Shown: one piece after another, positions 17,549 through 25,273 of the stretch
Layout of the letters: each line of letters opens with the position of its first letter
How positions within the stretch are numbered: the stretch's first letter is position 1
Assembly (NCBI RefSeq): GCF_001042615.1
Contig: NZ_AP012327.1
Location: forward strand, 1,612,001-1,676,000
DNA: 64,000 bases
Source of the DNA: Bifidobacterium catenulatum subsp. kashiwanohense JCM 15439 = DSM 21854
GTDB taxonomy: Bacteria > Actinomycetota > Actinomycetes > Actinomycetales > Bifidobacteriaceae
Direction: 5' to 3'
The notes under the pieces: generated by a model
Database searches by the model: none
Told to the model about the DNA's origin: nothing
What the model saw: only the letters and a program-made list of their open reading frames with translations
Translations under genes and position numbers: made by a program

Positions 17549-17615
17549 ATAACAACACGAAGACCCCGGCCACCCGCATACCGCGAGCGTCAGGGTCTTG
17601 CTGTTATCCCTTTTT
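17549..17615. terminator. Terminator of the DUF2335 gene
   Basis: ATAACA..AGACCC pairs with GGGTCTTGCTGTTAT; a T-run follows on both strands (six T on the minus strand at 17542-17537). Confidence 0.7.
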
Positions 17616-18152
17616 CCTGATTTCCTGGATTATCTGTGGTCCGGCCGTGACAGCTCCGATGAGCGCGCCGAAAGCGGCCGCCACCGATTGTCCGAGCGCG
17701 GCGCAGACGACCGCGCTTCCGAATCCGATGATCGGGAGGATCGAATAGGCGGTAGTGGCTATGATCATGCAGATATTCTGCGCTTTATGGTCCTTGGCTG
17801 CGACCTCATTCGATGTTTTTTGAGCTTCGATCTCCGCGTCGAGCGATTTCTCGGCCATGGTGATGATCCGGTCCGCGGCTCCTGGCTGGATCCGCTCGTA
17901 GCCTGCGAATTCGTCGACGGTCGGCAGTGGGGCGGAACGCCATTGAAGGGCTACCTGCTGGACGCCTTCTCCCGTTCCATCGACTCGTGAAGAGTCCGGC
18001 CGACCCTGTTCCACGCCGCCATCTGGAGTTCCGTGGCCGATTTCACCTGAATCGGCGACCTGTATTCCACGCGTCCCGTCACCGCTATCCTCGTTCCGGC
18101 AGCCGCTCCGCGCCGCATCGATTCCATCATCGTCTTCATGCTCATCGTCCAC
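17604..18152 (-). CDS. DUF2335 membrane protein
   Basis: 182 aa from a GTG preceded by AAGGAGG. The first 70 residues are polar and acidic. Residues 77-178 match DUF2335: LPTVDEFAGYERIQPGAADR, ITMAEKSLDAEIEAQK, then two membrane segments within 127-172 (ICMIIATTAYSILPIIGFG and AAAFGALIGAVTAGPQII). The function of DUF2335 is not established; it recurs in phages, plasmids and genomic islands. It has its own promoter and terminator, which suggests an independently expressed cargo gene rather than decay. Confidence 0.8.
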   Translation of the reverse strand: MDDEHEDDDGIDAARSGCRNEDSGDGTRGIQVADSGEIGHGTPDGGVEQGRPDSSRVDGTGEGVQQVALQWRSAPLPTVDEFAGYERIQPGAADRIITMAEKSLDAEIEAQKTSNEVAAKDHKAQNICMIIATTAYSILPIIGFGSAVVCAALGQSVAAAFGALIGAVTAGPQIIQEIRKKG

Positions 18153-18175
18153 GGCACCTCCTTGCTTTCGTCTTC

Positions 18176-18205
18176 AATTTACCGGCGAGCGCGTGGCTTC
18201 GTCAA
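18176..18205 (-). promoter_or_regulatory. Promoter of the DUF2335 gene
   Basis: TTGACG (18205-18200), 18 bases, TAAATT (18181-18176) on the minus strand, 24 bases from the start codon. Confidence 0.55.
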
Positions 18206-18277
18206 CGTTTCTTCACAATCTGGATAATCCTGACACATTTTGATGATTTTGGTGAGCGCGGTTCGTCGTGTTCTGAC

Positions 18278-18306
18278 TTGCATTACTTTCATTGTTATAG
18301 TATGAT
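18278..18306 (+). promoter_or_regulatory. Promoter of the small-gene operon
   Basis: TTGCAT, exactly 17 bases, TATGAT. It lies 26 bases before the first start codon, divergent from the DUF2335 promoter. Confidence 0.65.
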
Positions 18307-18331
18307 AGTTATATCAGGAAAGGAGGTGAAC

Positions 18332-18517
18332 ATGACACCATCGGAGATCATCGCCAGCATCTCGCTCCTCGTCGCGAGCCTCGCGGCCCTCATCAAAGCT
18401 GTGACCGGACTCATCAAGGAGATGAGGCGGAAGCCGAAGAGGAAAAGTGAGAAAGGGTTCCGGCCAGTCGTAGGGGCCGGAACCCCATATCTCCGATTAT
18501 GTCATGGAACATCATGA
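18332..18517 (+). CDS. Small single-span membrane protein (61 aa)
   Basis: A strong AAGGAGGTGAA precedes the ATG. Residues 6-28 (IIASISLLVASLAALIKAVTG) can span the membrane, followed by a strongly basic tail RRKPKRKSEK. A hairpin (18455-18485) lies inside the last third of the gene. No family recognised. It overlaps the next gene by four bases. Confidence 0.65.
   Translation: MTPSEIIASISLLVASLAALIKAVTGLIKEMRRKPKRKSEKGFRPVVGAGTPYLRLCHGTS
18455..18485 (+). promoter_or_regulatory. Hairpin inside the 61-aa gene
   Basis: GGGTTCCGGCC pairs with GGCCGGAACCC around AGTCGTAGG. No T-run. It could partly terminate or pause transcription before the second gene. Confidence 0.45.
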
Positions 18518-18666
18518 GAACGGAATCGATAGTCAGCGCGGTATTCGCGCTCGGAACGGCGGCCAGCGCATGGTTCGGCTGGCCTTTCGCGCTCACCGCC
18601 GGATGCGCCATCGTCAGCGCCGTCTTCGCGCTCATCGCCGGAAGGAAGGACTGCCATGCCCATTGA
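18514..18666 (+). CDS. Small two-span membrane protein (50 aa)
   Basis: The ATG overlaps the previous stop as ATGA. MRTESIVSAVFALGTAASA and CAIVSAVFALIAGRK give two hydrophobic segments in a near repeat (IVSAVFAL occurs twice). No family recognised; no strong ribosome site, so it depends on coupling. An in-frame ATG at 18499 is the alternative start. Confidence 0.5.
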   Translation: MRTESIVSAVFALGTAASAWFGWPFALTAGCAIVSAVFALIAGRKDCHAH

Positions 18667-18859
18667 ATATCTGAGCTTTACCGAAGTGGCCGGACGCCTC
18701 GGCGTCAAGACGGGCGCCCTCGCCACCTACAAGCTCCCCCAGCCGGACGCCACCATCGGACGCACGCGCGGCTGGCTCCCCGAGACCATCGACCAATGGA
18801 ACGCGCAACGCCCCGGCCGCGGTGTCGGCGGAGGACGACCACGCAAGAAAGCTGAATAA
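18656..18859 (+). CDS. Excisionase/AlpA-like helix-turn-helix protein (67 aa)
   Basis: Residues 5-50 form a winged-helix type DNA-binding unit: YLSFTEVAGRLGVKTGALAT, then GRTRGWLPETIDQWNAQRPG, then a basic tail GGGRPRKKAE. The pattern FTEVAxxLGVxxxxxxxY..GWxxxTIDxW is typical of small MerR/AlpA-like regulators and recombination directionality factors. GGAAGGA precedes the ATG, which lies inside the end of the previous gene. In an integrase-bearing element an excisionase role is the simplest idea, a repressor role is the alternative. Confidence 0.7.
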   Translation: MPIEYLSFTEVAGRLGVKTGALATYKLPQPDATIGRTRGWLPETIDQWNAQRPGRGVGGGRPRKKAE

Positions 18860-18894
18860 AAACGAAAAAGCCCCCCCCAGCAATGCTGAGAGAG

Positions 18895-18925
18895 GACCTA
18901 CTCGTACTCAATGCACGAGTAGGTC
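18895..18925 (+). terminator. Hairpin after the small-gene operon
   Basis: GACCTACTCGT pairs with ACGAGTAGGTC around a 9-base loop. The following sequence is AT-rich. Confidence 0.6.
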
Positions 18926-18938
18926 ATAGTATTCTTAC

Positions 18939-18965
18939 ATTTCTCCAACATGATGTTAGAGAAAT
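18939..18965. repeat. 27-base near-perfect palindrome
   Basis: ATTTCTCCAACAT-G-ATGTTAGAGAAAT, one mismatch. Shape and size fit a dimeric regulator site. Confidence 0.5.
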
Positions 18966-18969
18966 GAAA

Positions 18970-19110
18970 GGTTTCTACTCGGAATACTGGGCCTTCAACT
19001 CGCTGACGCCGATCAACGCGCCAACCAGCACGGCCAGAGCGTTCAACGTGGTCACGATCTGGTCAACGCGCCATGCCGCTACTACACGAAAGGCTAACGC
19101 TCATTCTCCG
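18970..19110 (-). pseudogene. Possible holin-like remnant
   Basis: A minus-strand frame open from about 19110 to the stop at 18970-18972 reads VDQIVTTLNALAVLVGALIG followed by VSELKAQYSE and a stop. This looks like the tail of a small phage holin with a single hydrophobic segment. There is no ATG or clear ribosome site, so it is treated as a fragment. Confidence 0.35.
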
Positions 19111-19121
19111 ACGATCATGGA

Positions 19122-19373
19122 ATGGTGATGCTCACTCCGGAGCAAGCCATGAGCGAAGACGCCGACAAAATCATGCGCAAGCGCGAACTCAATGCCAAGA
19201 AGCAATTCAGCGACGCCGCCGTATGGCTTCAGGAGCGTGGCGTGATAAAGAAGCTGGAACCCGCGTCACTCGGCAAGAACGCGGGCTTCCTGCTGCTGCT
19301 TGGCAACGACGAGGAGAATCTGGCGGTGGAACGTTGGGCAAGAAAATGCCTGAACCTGCCGATGGTCTGGTGA
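19122..19373 (+). CDS. Small hypothetical protein (83 aa)
   Basis: MVMLTPEQAMSEDADKIMRK start, with a mainly helical, charged composition and a short hydrophobic LGKNAGFLLLLGNDEE. No known family. The CCGGAG inside the start region does not serve as a ribosome site; support is limited to length and coding-like composition. Its stop lies three bases before the right arm-type repeat. Confidence 0.4.
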   Translation: MVMLTPEQAMSEDADKIMRKRELNAKKQFSDAAVWLQERGVIKKLEPASLGKNAGFLLLLGNDEENLAVERWARKCLNLPMVW

Positions 19374-19376
19374 AAT

Positions 19377-19394
19377 GTGGGCAAAATGTGGGCA
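19377..19394 (+). repeat. Arm-type repeat, right copy
   Basis: GTGGGCAAAATGTGGGCA, identical to 16917-16934 and in the same orientation. Confidence 0.7.
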
Positions 19395-19458
19395 AAAAAC
19401 GCAATCAACGTTTAAAAACTGCATGTTTTCAACGTTTCCATGACAAGACCGTACGGGG

Positions 19459-19530
19459 TCGATTCCCCGCATCTTCACGAATTGAAAGCCGCCAGAAATG
19501 GCGGCTTTTTTCTTTTATTCCCAACAGTTT
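19459..19530 (+). repeat. attR: right att repeat
   Basis: TCGATTCCCCGCATCT then CACGAATTG, the terminator stem and ATTCCCAACAGTTT. Left of the core the sequence no longer matches ssrA, so this is a partial copy, not a second tmRNA. Confidence 0.85.
19485..19512 (+). terminator. Duplicated ssrA terminator (right copy)
   Basis: AAAGCCGCC-AGAAAT-GGCGGCTTTTTT, with a longer T-run than the left copy. Confidence 0.8.
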
Positions 19531-19684
19531 TCAAAAGATTTCCGAGTTTACCGCACATTACCCCCGATGTATCGGATATTCTAAAAAATGTTGCCAGAAA
19601 TCCCCTTCTCGTCTTACTTGATCTCACATACCCCACCCCATCACAAATCGCATATAATCGCAGCATCAAATTCCGCGTGTCGAC

Positions 19685-19713
19685 TTGCATTAACCGCTTA
19701 AGTGGTTAACATA
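19685..19713 (+). promoter_or_regulatory. Promoter and operator of the sugar isomerase gene
   Basis: TTGCAT (19685-19690) with the palindrome TTAACCGCTTAAGTGGTTAA (19690-19709) directly after it; the -10 box is probably AACATA (19708) or close by. The layout mirrors the ROK promoter at 13979. Confidence 0.55.
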
Positions 19714-19773
19714 GTTAATAAATCAACCTAGTTATCGCGTCACAGCAGACGACGTCAAGGAAGGACTTGATCG

Positions 19774-21030
19774 ATGACCTGCACTTACTCTCCCGAAGCC
19801 TACGTATTCGGCTCCGCAGAAAACCATGACCTGCTCGAGGCGGAAACCAACGAGCTCCTGCACTTCGGCCACAACTTCCCCGCCCCGCAGGGTGGCTCCT
19901 ATTGGCTGGACGCTAGCGGCAATCCTGATCTGACCCAAAGCATCCACACGTGGATCACCTGCCGTATGGCACACGTGTATTCCTTGGGATTCCTGCATGG
20001 CGAGCCAGGTGCAGCCGAACTGGTCGACAAGGCCATCGCCGGTCTACGCGGTCCGCTGCATGACGATGAAAACGGCGGATGGTATCCGTCCATTTCCGCA
20101 GACGGCTCCACACATGAAGCAGGCAAGGTCTGTTACGCTCACGCTTTCGTGATTCTTGCTGCCACTTCCGCCAAGCTTATCGGCCGTCCGGGCTCTGACG
20201 AGCTGCTCGAAGAGGCTCTGGCAACCTACGACAAGCATTTCTGGGATGATGAGATCGGTTTGGCCGTCGATACTTGGAACACGGAATTCACTAAGCTTGA
20301 CTCCTACCGTGGCATCAACGCCAACATGCACACCACCGAAGCGTTCCTCGCCGTCGCCGATGTGACCGGCAACGAGGAATACCGCGAGCGTGCGGGCCGT
20401 ATCATCGACCATGTGGTCGGCTGGGCGTCCAACAACAGCTGGCGCATTCCAGAGCATTTCACTGCCGACTGGCAGCCGGACCTCGAATGCAACCACGACA
20501 AGCCGGACGATCAGTTCAAGCCGTACGGAGCAACCCCAGGCCATGGCATTGAATGGGCTCGTCTCATTACCCAGTATGCGCTGAGCTCCAAGCAGCGTTC
20601 CGAAGAAGGCAAACAGCAGCTTATCGAAGCAGCCGAGAACCTGTTCACCCAAGCACTTTCCGACGCATGGAACGCCGAAGGCACCATTGGCTTGGCCTAT
20701 ACCACCGATTGGAACGGCAAGCCCGTCGTCACCGACCGTATGCATTGGACCCTCGCCGAATCAGTGAACACCTCCGCCACGCTGGCCACCGTCACCGGCA
20801 AGCAGGTGTACAAGGACTGGTATGCAATCTTCTGGAAGTACATCGACGAATACCTAATCGACCACGAGAATGGTTCCTGGTTCCACCAGCTGAACAAGGA
20901 CAACGAGGTCATCGGCACCGTCTGGCCAGGCAAGTCCGACCTGTACCACGCCACGCAGTGCACACTGATCCCGCGTCTCAATCCGGCGGTTTCCGTCGCT
21001 CCGGCAATGAAGGCCAATCCGAACGCCTGA
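19774..21030 (+). CDS. AGE-family sugar isomerase (probable D-mannose isomerase)
   Basis: 418 aa, an (alpha/alpha)6-barrel of the N-acylglucosamine 2-epimerase/YihS family. Diagnostic stretches are NFPAPQGGSYWLD, IHTWITCRMAHVYSLG, INANMHTTEAFLAVAD and RIPEHFTADWQP, with catalytic-type His in NMHTTEA and PGHGIEWARL and a C-terminal SDLYHATQC. YihS-like members interconvert mannose and fructose; the nearby fructokinase would then complete a mannose to fructose 6-phosphate route. AGGAAGGA precedes the ATG. Confidence 0.85.
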   Translation: MTCTYSPEAYVFGSAENHDLLEAETNELLHFGHNFPAPQGGSYWLDASGNPDLTQSIHTWITCRMAHVYSLGFLHGEPGAAELVDKAIAGLRGPLHDDENGGWYPSISADGSTHEAGKVCYAHAFVILAATSAKLIGRPGSDELLEEALATYDKHFWDDEIGLAVDTWNTEFTKLDSYRGINANMHTTEAFLAVADVTGNEEYRERAGRIIDHVVGWASNNSWRIPEHFTADWQPDLECNHDKPDDQFKPYGATPGHGIEWARLITQYALSSKQRSEEGKQQLIEAAENLFTQALSDAWNAEGTIGLAYTTDWNGKPVVTDRMHWTLAESVNTSATLATVTGKQVYKDWYAIFWKYIDEYLIDHENGSWFHQLNKDNEVIGTVWPGKSDLYHATQCTLIPRLNPAVSVAPAMKANPNA

Positions 21031-21075
21031 CGGCACGCAATGATAAAACTTCTCCTTTTTTCTTCTCCTATTCGC

Positions 21076-21115
21076 GAAGAACCCCGGTCACCGCACAAGG
21101 CAACCGGGGTTCTTC
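21076..21115. terminator. Bidirectional terminator between the isomerase gene and ftsQ
   Basis: GAAGAACCCCGGT pairs with ACCGGGGTTCTTC (13 bp) between convergent genes. Confidence 0.88.
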
Positions 21116-21176
21116 GTATATTAAACCAGATTACTCAGCGTATGCGATTCTCCTATTTTCAGCCACGTCTTCACCA

Positions 21177-22271
21177 CTATTTGATGATCGGTCGTAGAGG
21201 CGCGGACACGTCGACGTTGTGTTTGTCTCCGATCACATTTGGATCGTTGATGATCTTGTCGACAACAGCTTTCTTCAACTTAAGATCGGAAGAGTCACCC
21301 CATACGATCACGCGGTCTCCCCCATTGGTTTCCGTAGTAATGGAATCCTGAGTTTCAGCCGTCACCTTAGTAATGGAGTTACGCATCGACTCAGGCAACG
21401 AGCTCAGAATCTTCAGTGCCTCCTTAATGGAGCGGTTACTCAGACTCGTATCGACATCCTTCACTTCGATAACGGGAATTCCATCCACGGAGGCACCGCT
21501 GACGGAATTCAATATACGAGCCTTGCTATCGACCGCGGTCATGCTGTCTTCACCTGTTTTAAGCATCGCAGCTGGCTTTTGCGCTTTGATGGTCACTTCA
21601 AGGGAGTTCGGAAGTTGCTTCTTGGATTGCGCGGAAGTGACTCCCGGTATCTCCTTGATTTTCTTCTCCACATCGTTATTCGATACCAGCAGAATCGATT
21701 TACCGGCCTGCTGATCGGCAATATCCAATACCTGCGACTCGCTCACCCATTCGTTGGCCCCGACAACGGAAATATTGCCAGGTTCAAGACGAAACAACGA
21801 TGAGAAGAAAAACAACCATGCCAACGCCACCACGACGGCCGCAACTGCGGCCGACACGAAGGCCCGCATCGCCACAACACGCGTATTCGCCTTACGTCGT
21901 TCTTTCAAACGCGCGCTGAAATCAACCACTTTCGGGCGGGTGGCCACCCCCAAAGTGCCAGTGGTTTCCTCCAACGTCTTCGCAACGAAATCCTCACCTG
22001 CAAGATTGCGCGCATCCACGAAGTCACCCGACCGGGAACGACTCGTCTTGCTCTTGCCTCCATGCTCCATTCCGGCTTCCGCCTGCGCATGGTTCACGGA
22101 AGACGACGAACGTCCCGTTCCTCCGGCAATGGAACGACCCTTCGGCTGAGACTGAGCCGGGGAGTCGGAATGATTACGGCTTTGGATGGTCCTGCCGTGC
22201 GACGCATGCTTTTCAAACGTCGTTGCAGAACCATCCGAACCCGTGCCGGAGCTGACGACCCTTCGCGCCAT
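21177..22271 (-). CDS. ftsQ: Cell division protein FtsQ
   Basis: 364 aa, last gene of the dcw cluster. A long, polar, low-complexity N-terminus (about 130 residues, Ser/Gly/Arg-rich) precedes one membrane segment (about 136-158, AFVSAAVAAVVVALAWLFFF). A POTRA domain follows (LEPGNISVVGANEWVSESQV, EIPGVTSAQSKKQLPNSLEV), then the FtsQ beta domain. It links the early divisome with FtsB/FtsL. The ATG overlaps the murC stop by one base (TGATG). No ftsZ follows in this window. Confidence 0.9.
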   Translation of the reverse strand: MARRVVSSGTGSDGSATTFEKHASHGRTIQSRNHSDSPAQSQPKGRSIAGGTGRSSSSVNHAQAEAGMEHGGKSKTSRSRSGDFVDARNLAGEDFVAKTLEETTGTLGVATRPKVVDFSARLKERRKANTRVVAMRAFVSAAVAAVVVALAWLFFFSSLFRLEPGNISVVGANEWVSESQVLDIADQQAGKSILLVSNNDVEKKIKEIPGVTSAQSKKQLPNSLEVTIKAQKPAAMLKTGEDSMTAVDSKARILNSVSGASVDGIPVIEVKDVDTSLSNRSIKEALKILSSLPESMRNSITKVTAETQDSITTETNGGDRVIVWGDSSDLKLKKAVVDKIINDPNVIGDKHNVDVSAPLRPIIK

Positions 22272-23836
22272 CAGCCCTCACAATCCCAACGATGAGCCTG
22301 AAGCGCGTGCAATATCACCTCGTCCATCTGCGTGATATCACCCGCGCCAACGGTGAAGATGACATCACCATGATGGGCACGCATCACCATCATCTGCGCC
22401 GCAGTGTGCATGTCTTCCACTCCACGGATCCAATCCTCGGCAGGCGTGTGGTCAAGCTTGAGAGCCTCATCCACAATGGTGTCCGGGCCGACCGTCGGAT
22501 AATCCTCCTGCTTTTCACGTGCGGGGAAAATGCCCGTGACAATCACATCATCCGCCTTGGCCAGCGCCTCCGCGAATGCTTCCGCGAAGAACTTGGTGCG
22601 AGAGAACAAGTGCGGCTGGAAAATCACACGAATCGCCGACTGCGGATATTTACGGCGGGCAGCATCCAGCAAAGCCGAAATCTCAGTGGGATGATGCGCG
22701 TAATCGTCGACGACGGTCACCTGGCTGACGGTGCCGCGCACTTGGAAGCGACGGACGGCGCCGAGGAACGACGTGGCCGCTTCGGCGGCCTTCTCAATGT
22801 CGACCCCCAACAATGCGGCCGCGATAATCGCCGCGGAAGCATTGCGCGCATTGTGAATGCCTGGAACGGCGAGTGTTACGGAAACCATACGTTCCTGTTC
22901 GCACAGCAGTCCCGCAGGCACATGCAAGGTGAAATGTTCGGCACCGCTCTGCGCGCTTTCGCTTTCCGATTCGATATGCACGAACGCCGCACCGTTCAGA
23001 TCACCCAACGAAGCCGCATCCCGCGTCGCATACACGACCGTATGTGCTGCCGCAGACGCATCAAGAGCGCGCAACACAGCCAGATTCCCTTCGTCATCAC
23101 CGCACATCACCACCGATTTGACGGCGTGCTGAACATGGTCCACGAAAGCCGCTCGATAGTTTTCCTGCGTTCCATAATGGTCGAGATGGTCAGCTTCGGA
23201 ATTGGTGACAATCGCGATTTCCGGATGATATTTGGCAAAGCTTCCATCGGATTCGTCGGCTTCCGCCACAAGCACATCGCCTTGGCCTGCATGGCCTCCG
23301 TCAAGCATCATGCCGTCCTTGCCTTGGATGGATCCGCCAATGGCATAGCTTGGATCAGCCAGATTTCCCTCACCGGCATGGGTGAGAATATGGGCGAGCA
23401 TGGAACTGGTCGTGGTTTTACCATGGGCTCCCGCAACCGTTACCGCACGTTTCGTGTTCATCAGCAACGAAAGAATGTCGCTGCGGTGCACGATGCGTTC
23501 GCCTGCCGCATGTGCTGCGACGATTTCCGGATTGTCAGGCTTGATGGCGCTGGAAAAAACGATAGTTTGTTTGCCTTCGACATTTTCCTCGCGCTGCCCG
23601 AATTCGACGGCAATACCAAGCCCCTGCAAACGATCGGTTTTGGCGCTGGGCTCACGATCTGAGCCATCCACCTCAACGCCCTGCTCGTGCAGCATCTCGG
23701 CAAGTACGCTCATGCCTGCACCTCCGATGCCGATGAAATGGGTGGCTCCCAGATCGTTCACGCCTTCCTGCTGGCTGAATGACACATGGGTTGGATCAAG
23801 AATAATGGTACCGGCTTCACGCTGGTTGTCAGTCAC
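22271..23836 (-). CDS. murC: UDP-N-acetylmuramate-L-alanine ligase
   Basis: 521 aa. Adds L-Ala to UDP-MurNAc. Rossmann start HFIGIGGAGMSVLAEML, P-loop GAHGKTTTSSM, NSEADHLDHYGT and the C-domain VDDYAHHPTEI and FQPHLFSRTKFF are all standard. Upstream, between murG and murC, lies a 133-base gap with a hairpin. Confidence 0.95.
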   Translation of the reverse strand: MTDNQREAGTIILDPTHVSFSQQEGVNDLGATHFIGIGGAGMSVLAEMLHEQGVEVDGSDREPSAKTDRLQGLGIAVEFGQREENVEGKQTIVFSSAIKPDNPEIVAAHAAGERIVHRSDILSLLMNTKRAVTVAGAHGKTTTSSMLAHILTHAGEGNLADPSYAIGGSIQGKDGMMLDGGHAGQGDVLVAEADESDGSFAKYHPEIAIVTNSEADHLDHYGTQENYRAAFVDHVQHAVKSVVMCGDDEGNLAVLRALDASAAAHTVVYATRDAASLGDLNGAAFVHIESESESAQSGAEHFTLHVPAGLLCEQERMVSVTLAVPGIHNARNASAAIIAAALLGVDIEKAAEAATSFLGAVRRFQVRGTVSQVTVVDDYAHHPTEISALLDAARRKYPQSAIRVIFQPHLFSRTKFFAEAFAEALAKADDVIVTGIFPAREKQEDYPTVGPDTIVDEALKLDHTPAEDWIRGVEDMHTAAQMMVMRAHHGDVIFTVGAGDITQMDEVILHALQAHRWDCEG

Positions 23837-23879
23837 GACTGCTCCTCTTGTATATTGTGTTTAGCTTGTTCCATTATGG

Positions 23880-23919
23880 TCTCACCCATGGTCTCGTATT
23901 TAGCCAATCATGGGTGAGA
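23880..23919 (-). promoter_or_regulatory. Hairpin between murG and murC
   Basis: TCTCACCCATG pairs with CATGGGTGAGA around an 18-base loop. There is no T-run; it could be an attenuator or processing site within the operon. Confidence 0.5.
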
Positions 23920-23968
23920 TTTGGAACGCGACGTCAAATGCGACGGACGCATCTGCCGTCGCTACGGC

Positions 23969-25144
23969 TTACCTTTCGTCAATCATGGAAAGCACACGCC
24001 TAGCCATGACTTCGGCGGCATCTCGAATACCGTATTTCCAAGCGTTATCGCCATACCTGGCAAGCGCATCCGAATCGGCTAGCAGATTCGGCACATGACG
24101 TTTGACCCATTCGGCAGTGAAGTCAGTGTCCGCCACCATCAGGCCACCTTCCGCATCGACAACCGGCTGAGCGTTGAAACGCTGCTCGCCGTTGCCGATC
24201 GGTAATGGAACATAAATCGCAGGAAGTCCCAAAGCAGTCAATTCCGAAACGGTGCCCGCTCCGGAGCGGCAGATAATCAGATCAGCGCAAGCGAACGCAA
24301 GATCGATACGTTCCAGGTAAGGCGCGACTCGATAATCACCGTCGTTGACATGTTCTGGTCCAAGCTCACCAAGCACCTGCTCTCCAGCACTCACCGACAC
24401 CAACGAACGCACCTCATCGTCTTTGCCTTTTCCCGTCAGGTGAATCACCTGCGCATGTTCCAGCAATTCCTTGGCGGAAGCCGCCACCGCACGGTTCACG
24501 TTCACAGCACCCAACGATCCTCCGGTCACCACCACCAGAGGACGGTTCGGATCGACTCCCAGCTGTGCTGCAGCCGTTTGCCTTGTGGCTGCACGGTCAT
24601 GTTCCATCCCTTCGGCTATTGCCGCGATTTCAGCACGCAACGGCAATCCCACACGTTCGACTTCAACACCCTTGCGTGGTTTCAAACCGGTTTGCGCGTA
24701 CGCGGTGCCGATCATGGACGCCCAGCGTGCGCCCAGCTTGTTGGCCATGCCAGCACGGGCGTTCTGCTCATGCATCGCAATCGGAATGCCCATCTTGTGC
24801 GCAGCCGCATACACGGGAGCCGACGTGTATCCACCGAATCCGACGACCACCTGCGCCTCGTGACGGGTGAGGATGTCCCGGACCTTGGCCGTTTCAGCCT
24901 TCCACTGCGCGGGAAACTTCAATGCCGCCATATTGGGCCTACGGGGGAAGGGCACCTTCTCAATGGTTTCCAGCTCGAAGCCCGCTTGCGGAACCAACTC
25001 GTGTTCCAAACCGACTGCGGTGCCCACCACCGCGATATCGGCATCCGGCTCAAGCTCGCGAATCACATGTGCCACGGCGAGCAGAGGATTGACATGACCT
25101 GCCGTGCCACCGCCGGCTAGAACGATATGCTTCTGATTGCTCAT
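23969..25144 (-). CDS. murG: UDP-GlcNAc:lipid I transferase MurG
   Basis: 391 aa. Makes lipid II at the inner face of the membrane. [14 protein letters not shown] at the N-terminus, [34 protein letters not shown] and [11 protein letters not shown] mark both GT-B domains. The ATG at 25144 places the nucleotide loop near residue 10 as in other MurG proteins; the frame is open to a GTG at 25213. Confidence 0.94.
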   Translation of the reverse strand: MSNQKHIVLAGGGTAGHVNPLLAVAHVIRELEPDADIAVVGTAVGLEHELVPQAGFELETIEKVPFPRRPNMAALKFPAQWKAETAKVRDILTRHEAQVVVGFGGYTSAPVYAAAHKMGIPIAMHEQNARAGMANKLGARWASMIGTAYAQTGLKPRKGVEVERVGLPLRAEIAAIAEGMEHDRAATRQTAAAQLGVDPNRPLVVVTGGSLGAVNVNRAVAASAKELLEHAQVIHLTGKGKDDEVRSLVSVSAGEQVLGELGPEHVNDGDYRVAPYLERIDLAFACADLIICRSGAGTVSELTALGLPAIYVPLPIGNGEQRFNAQPVVDAEGGLMVADTDFTAEWVKRHVPNLLADSDALARYGDNAWKYGIRDAAEVMARRVLSMIDER

Positions 25145-25273
25145 AATGCACGAGCTTAGTCCACGGCATCCCGGCACACCATGCGCCATACCGATGCTCG
25201 CAAGGATACTCACATTTCATCTACGTTTGGGTGCCGTCGCATGCTACAGCACCCTGCAGGCAATAGTAGCTTT

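Larger units (their letters stand above)
16788..19530. mobile_element. Degraded integrative element inserted in the ssrA 3' end
   Basis: About 2.7 kb bounded by two near-identical copies of the ssrA 3' end plus downstream terminator. Contents from left to right: arm-type repeats, a front-truncated tyrosine integrase (minus), a DUF2335 membrane protein (minus), a plus-strand operon of two tiny membrane proteins and an excisionase-like helix-turn-helix protein, hairpins, a possible holin remnant, a small unknown ORF, a second set of arm repeats, and the right att copy. No replication, capsid or packaging genes remain, so this is a phage remnant or a very small satellite. Confidence 0.85.
19374..19773. 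other. Right element end and sugar-isomerase control region
   Basis: 400 bases with no gene. It holds the right arm repeat, attR with the duplicated terminator, an AT-rich stretch, and the promoter/operator of the AGE-family gene. Confidence 0.75.

Noticed and set aside
18964..19128. Plus-strand 54-aa frame starting MKGFYSEYWAF
   Set aside because: No ribosome site; the opposite strand reads as a better holin-like fragment.
19441..19475. A second tmRNA or a tRNA at attR
   Set aside because: Only the T-arm/acceptor fragment is present; no matching 5' acceptor strand upstream.
22292..23662. 456-aa open frame on the plus strand
   Set aside because: It lies entirely antisense to murC, whose product has every family motif; His/Arg-rich composition is typical of a shadow frame.
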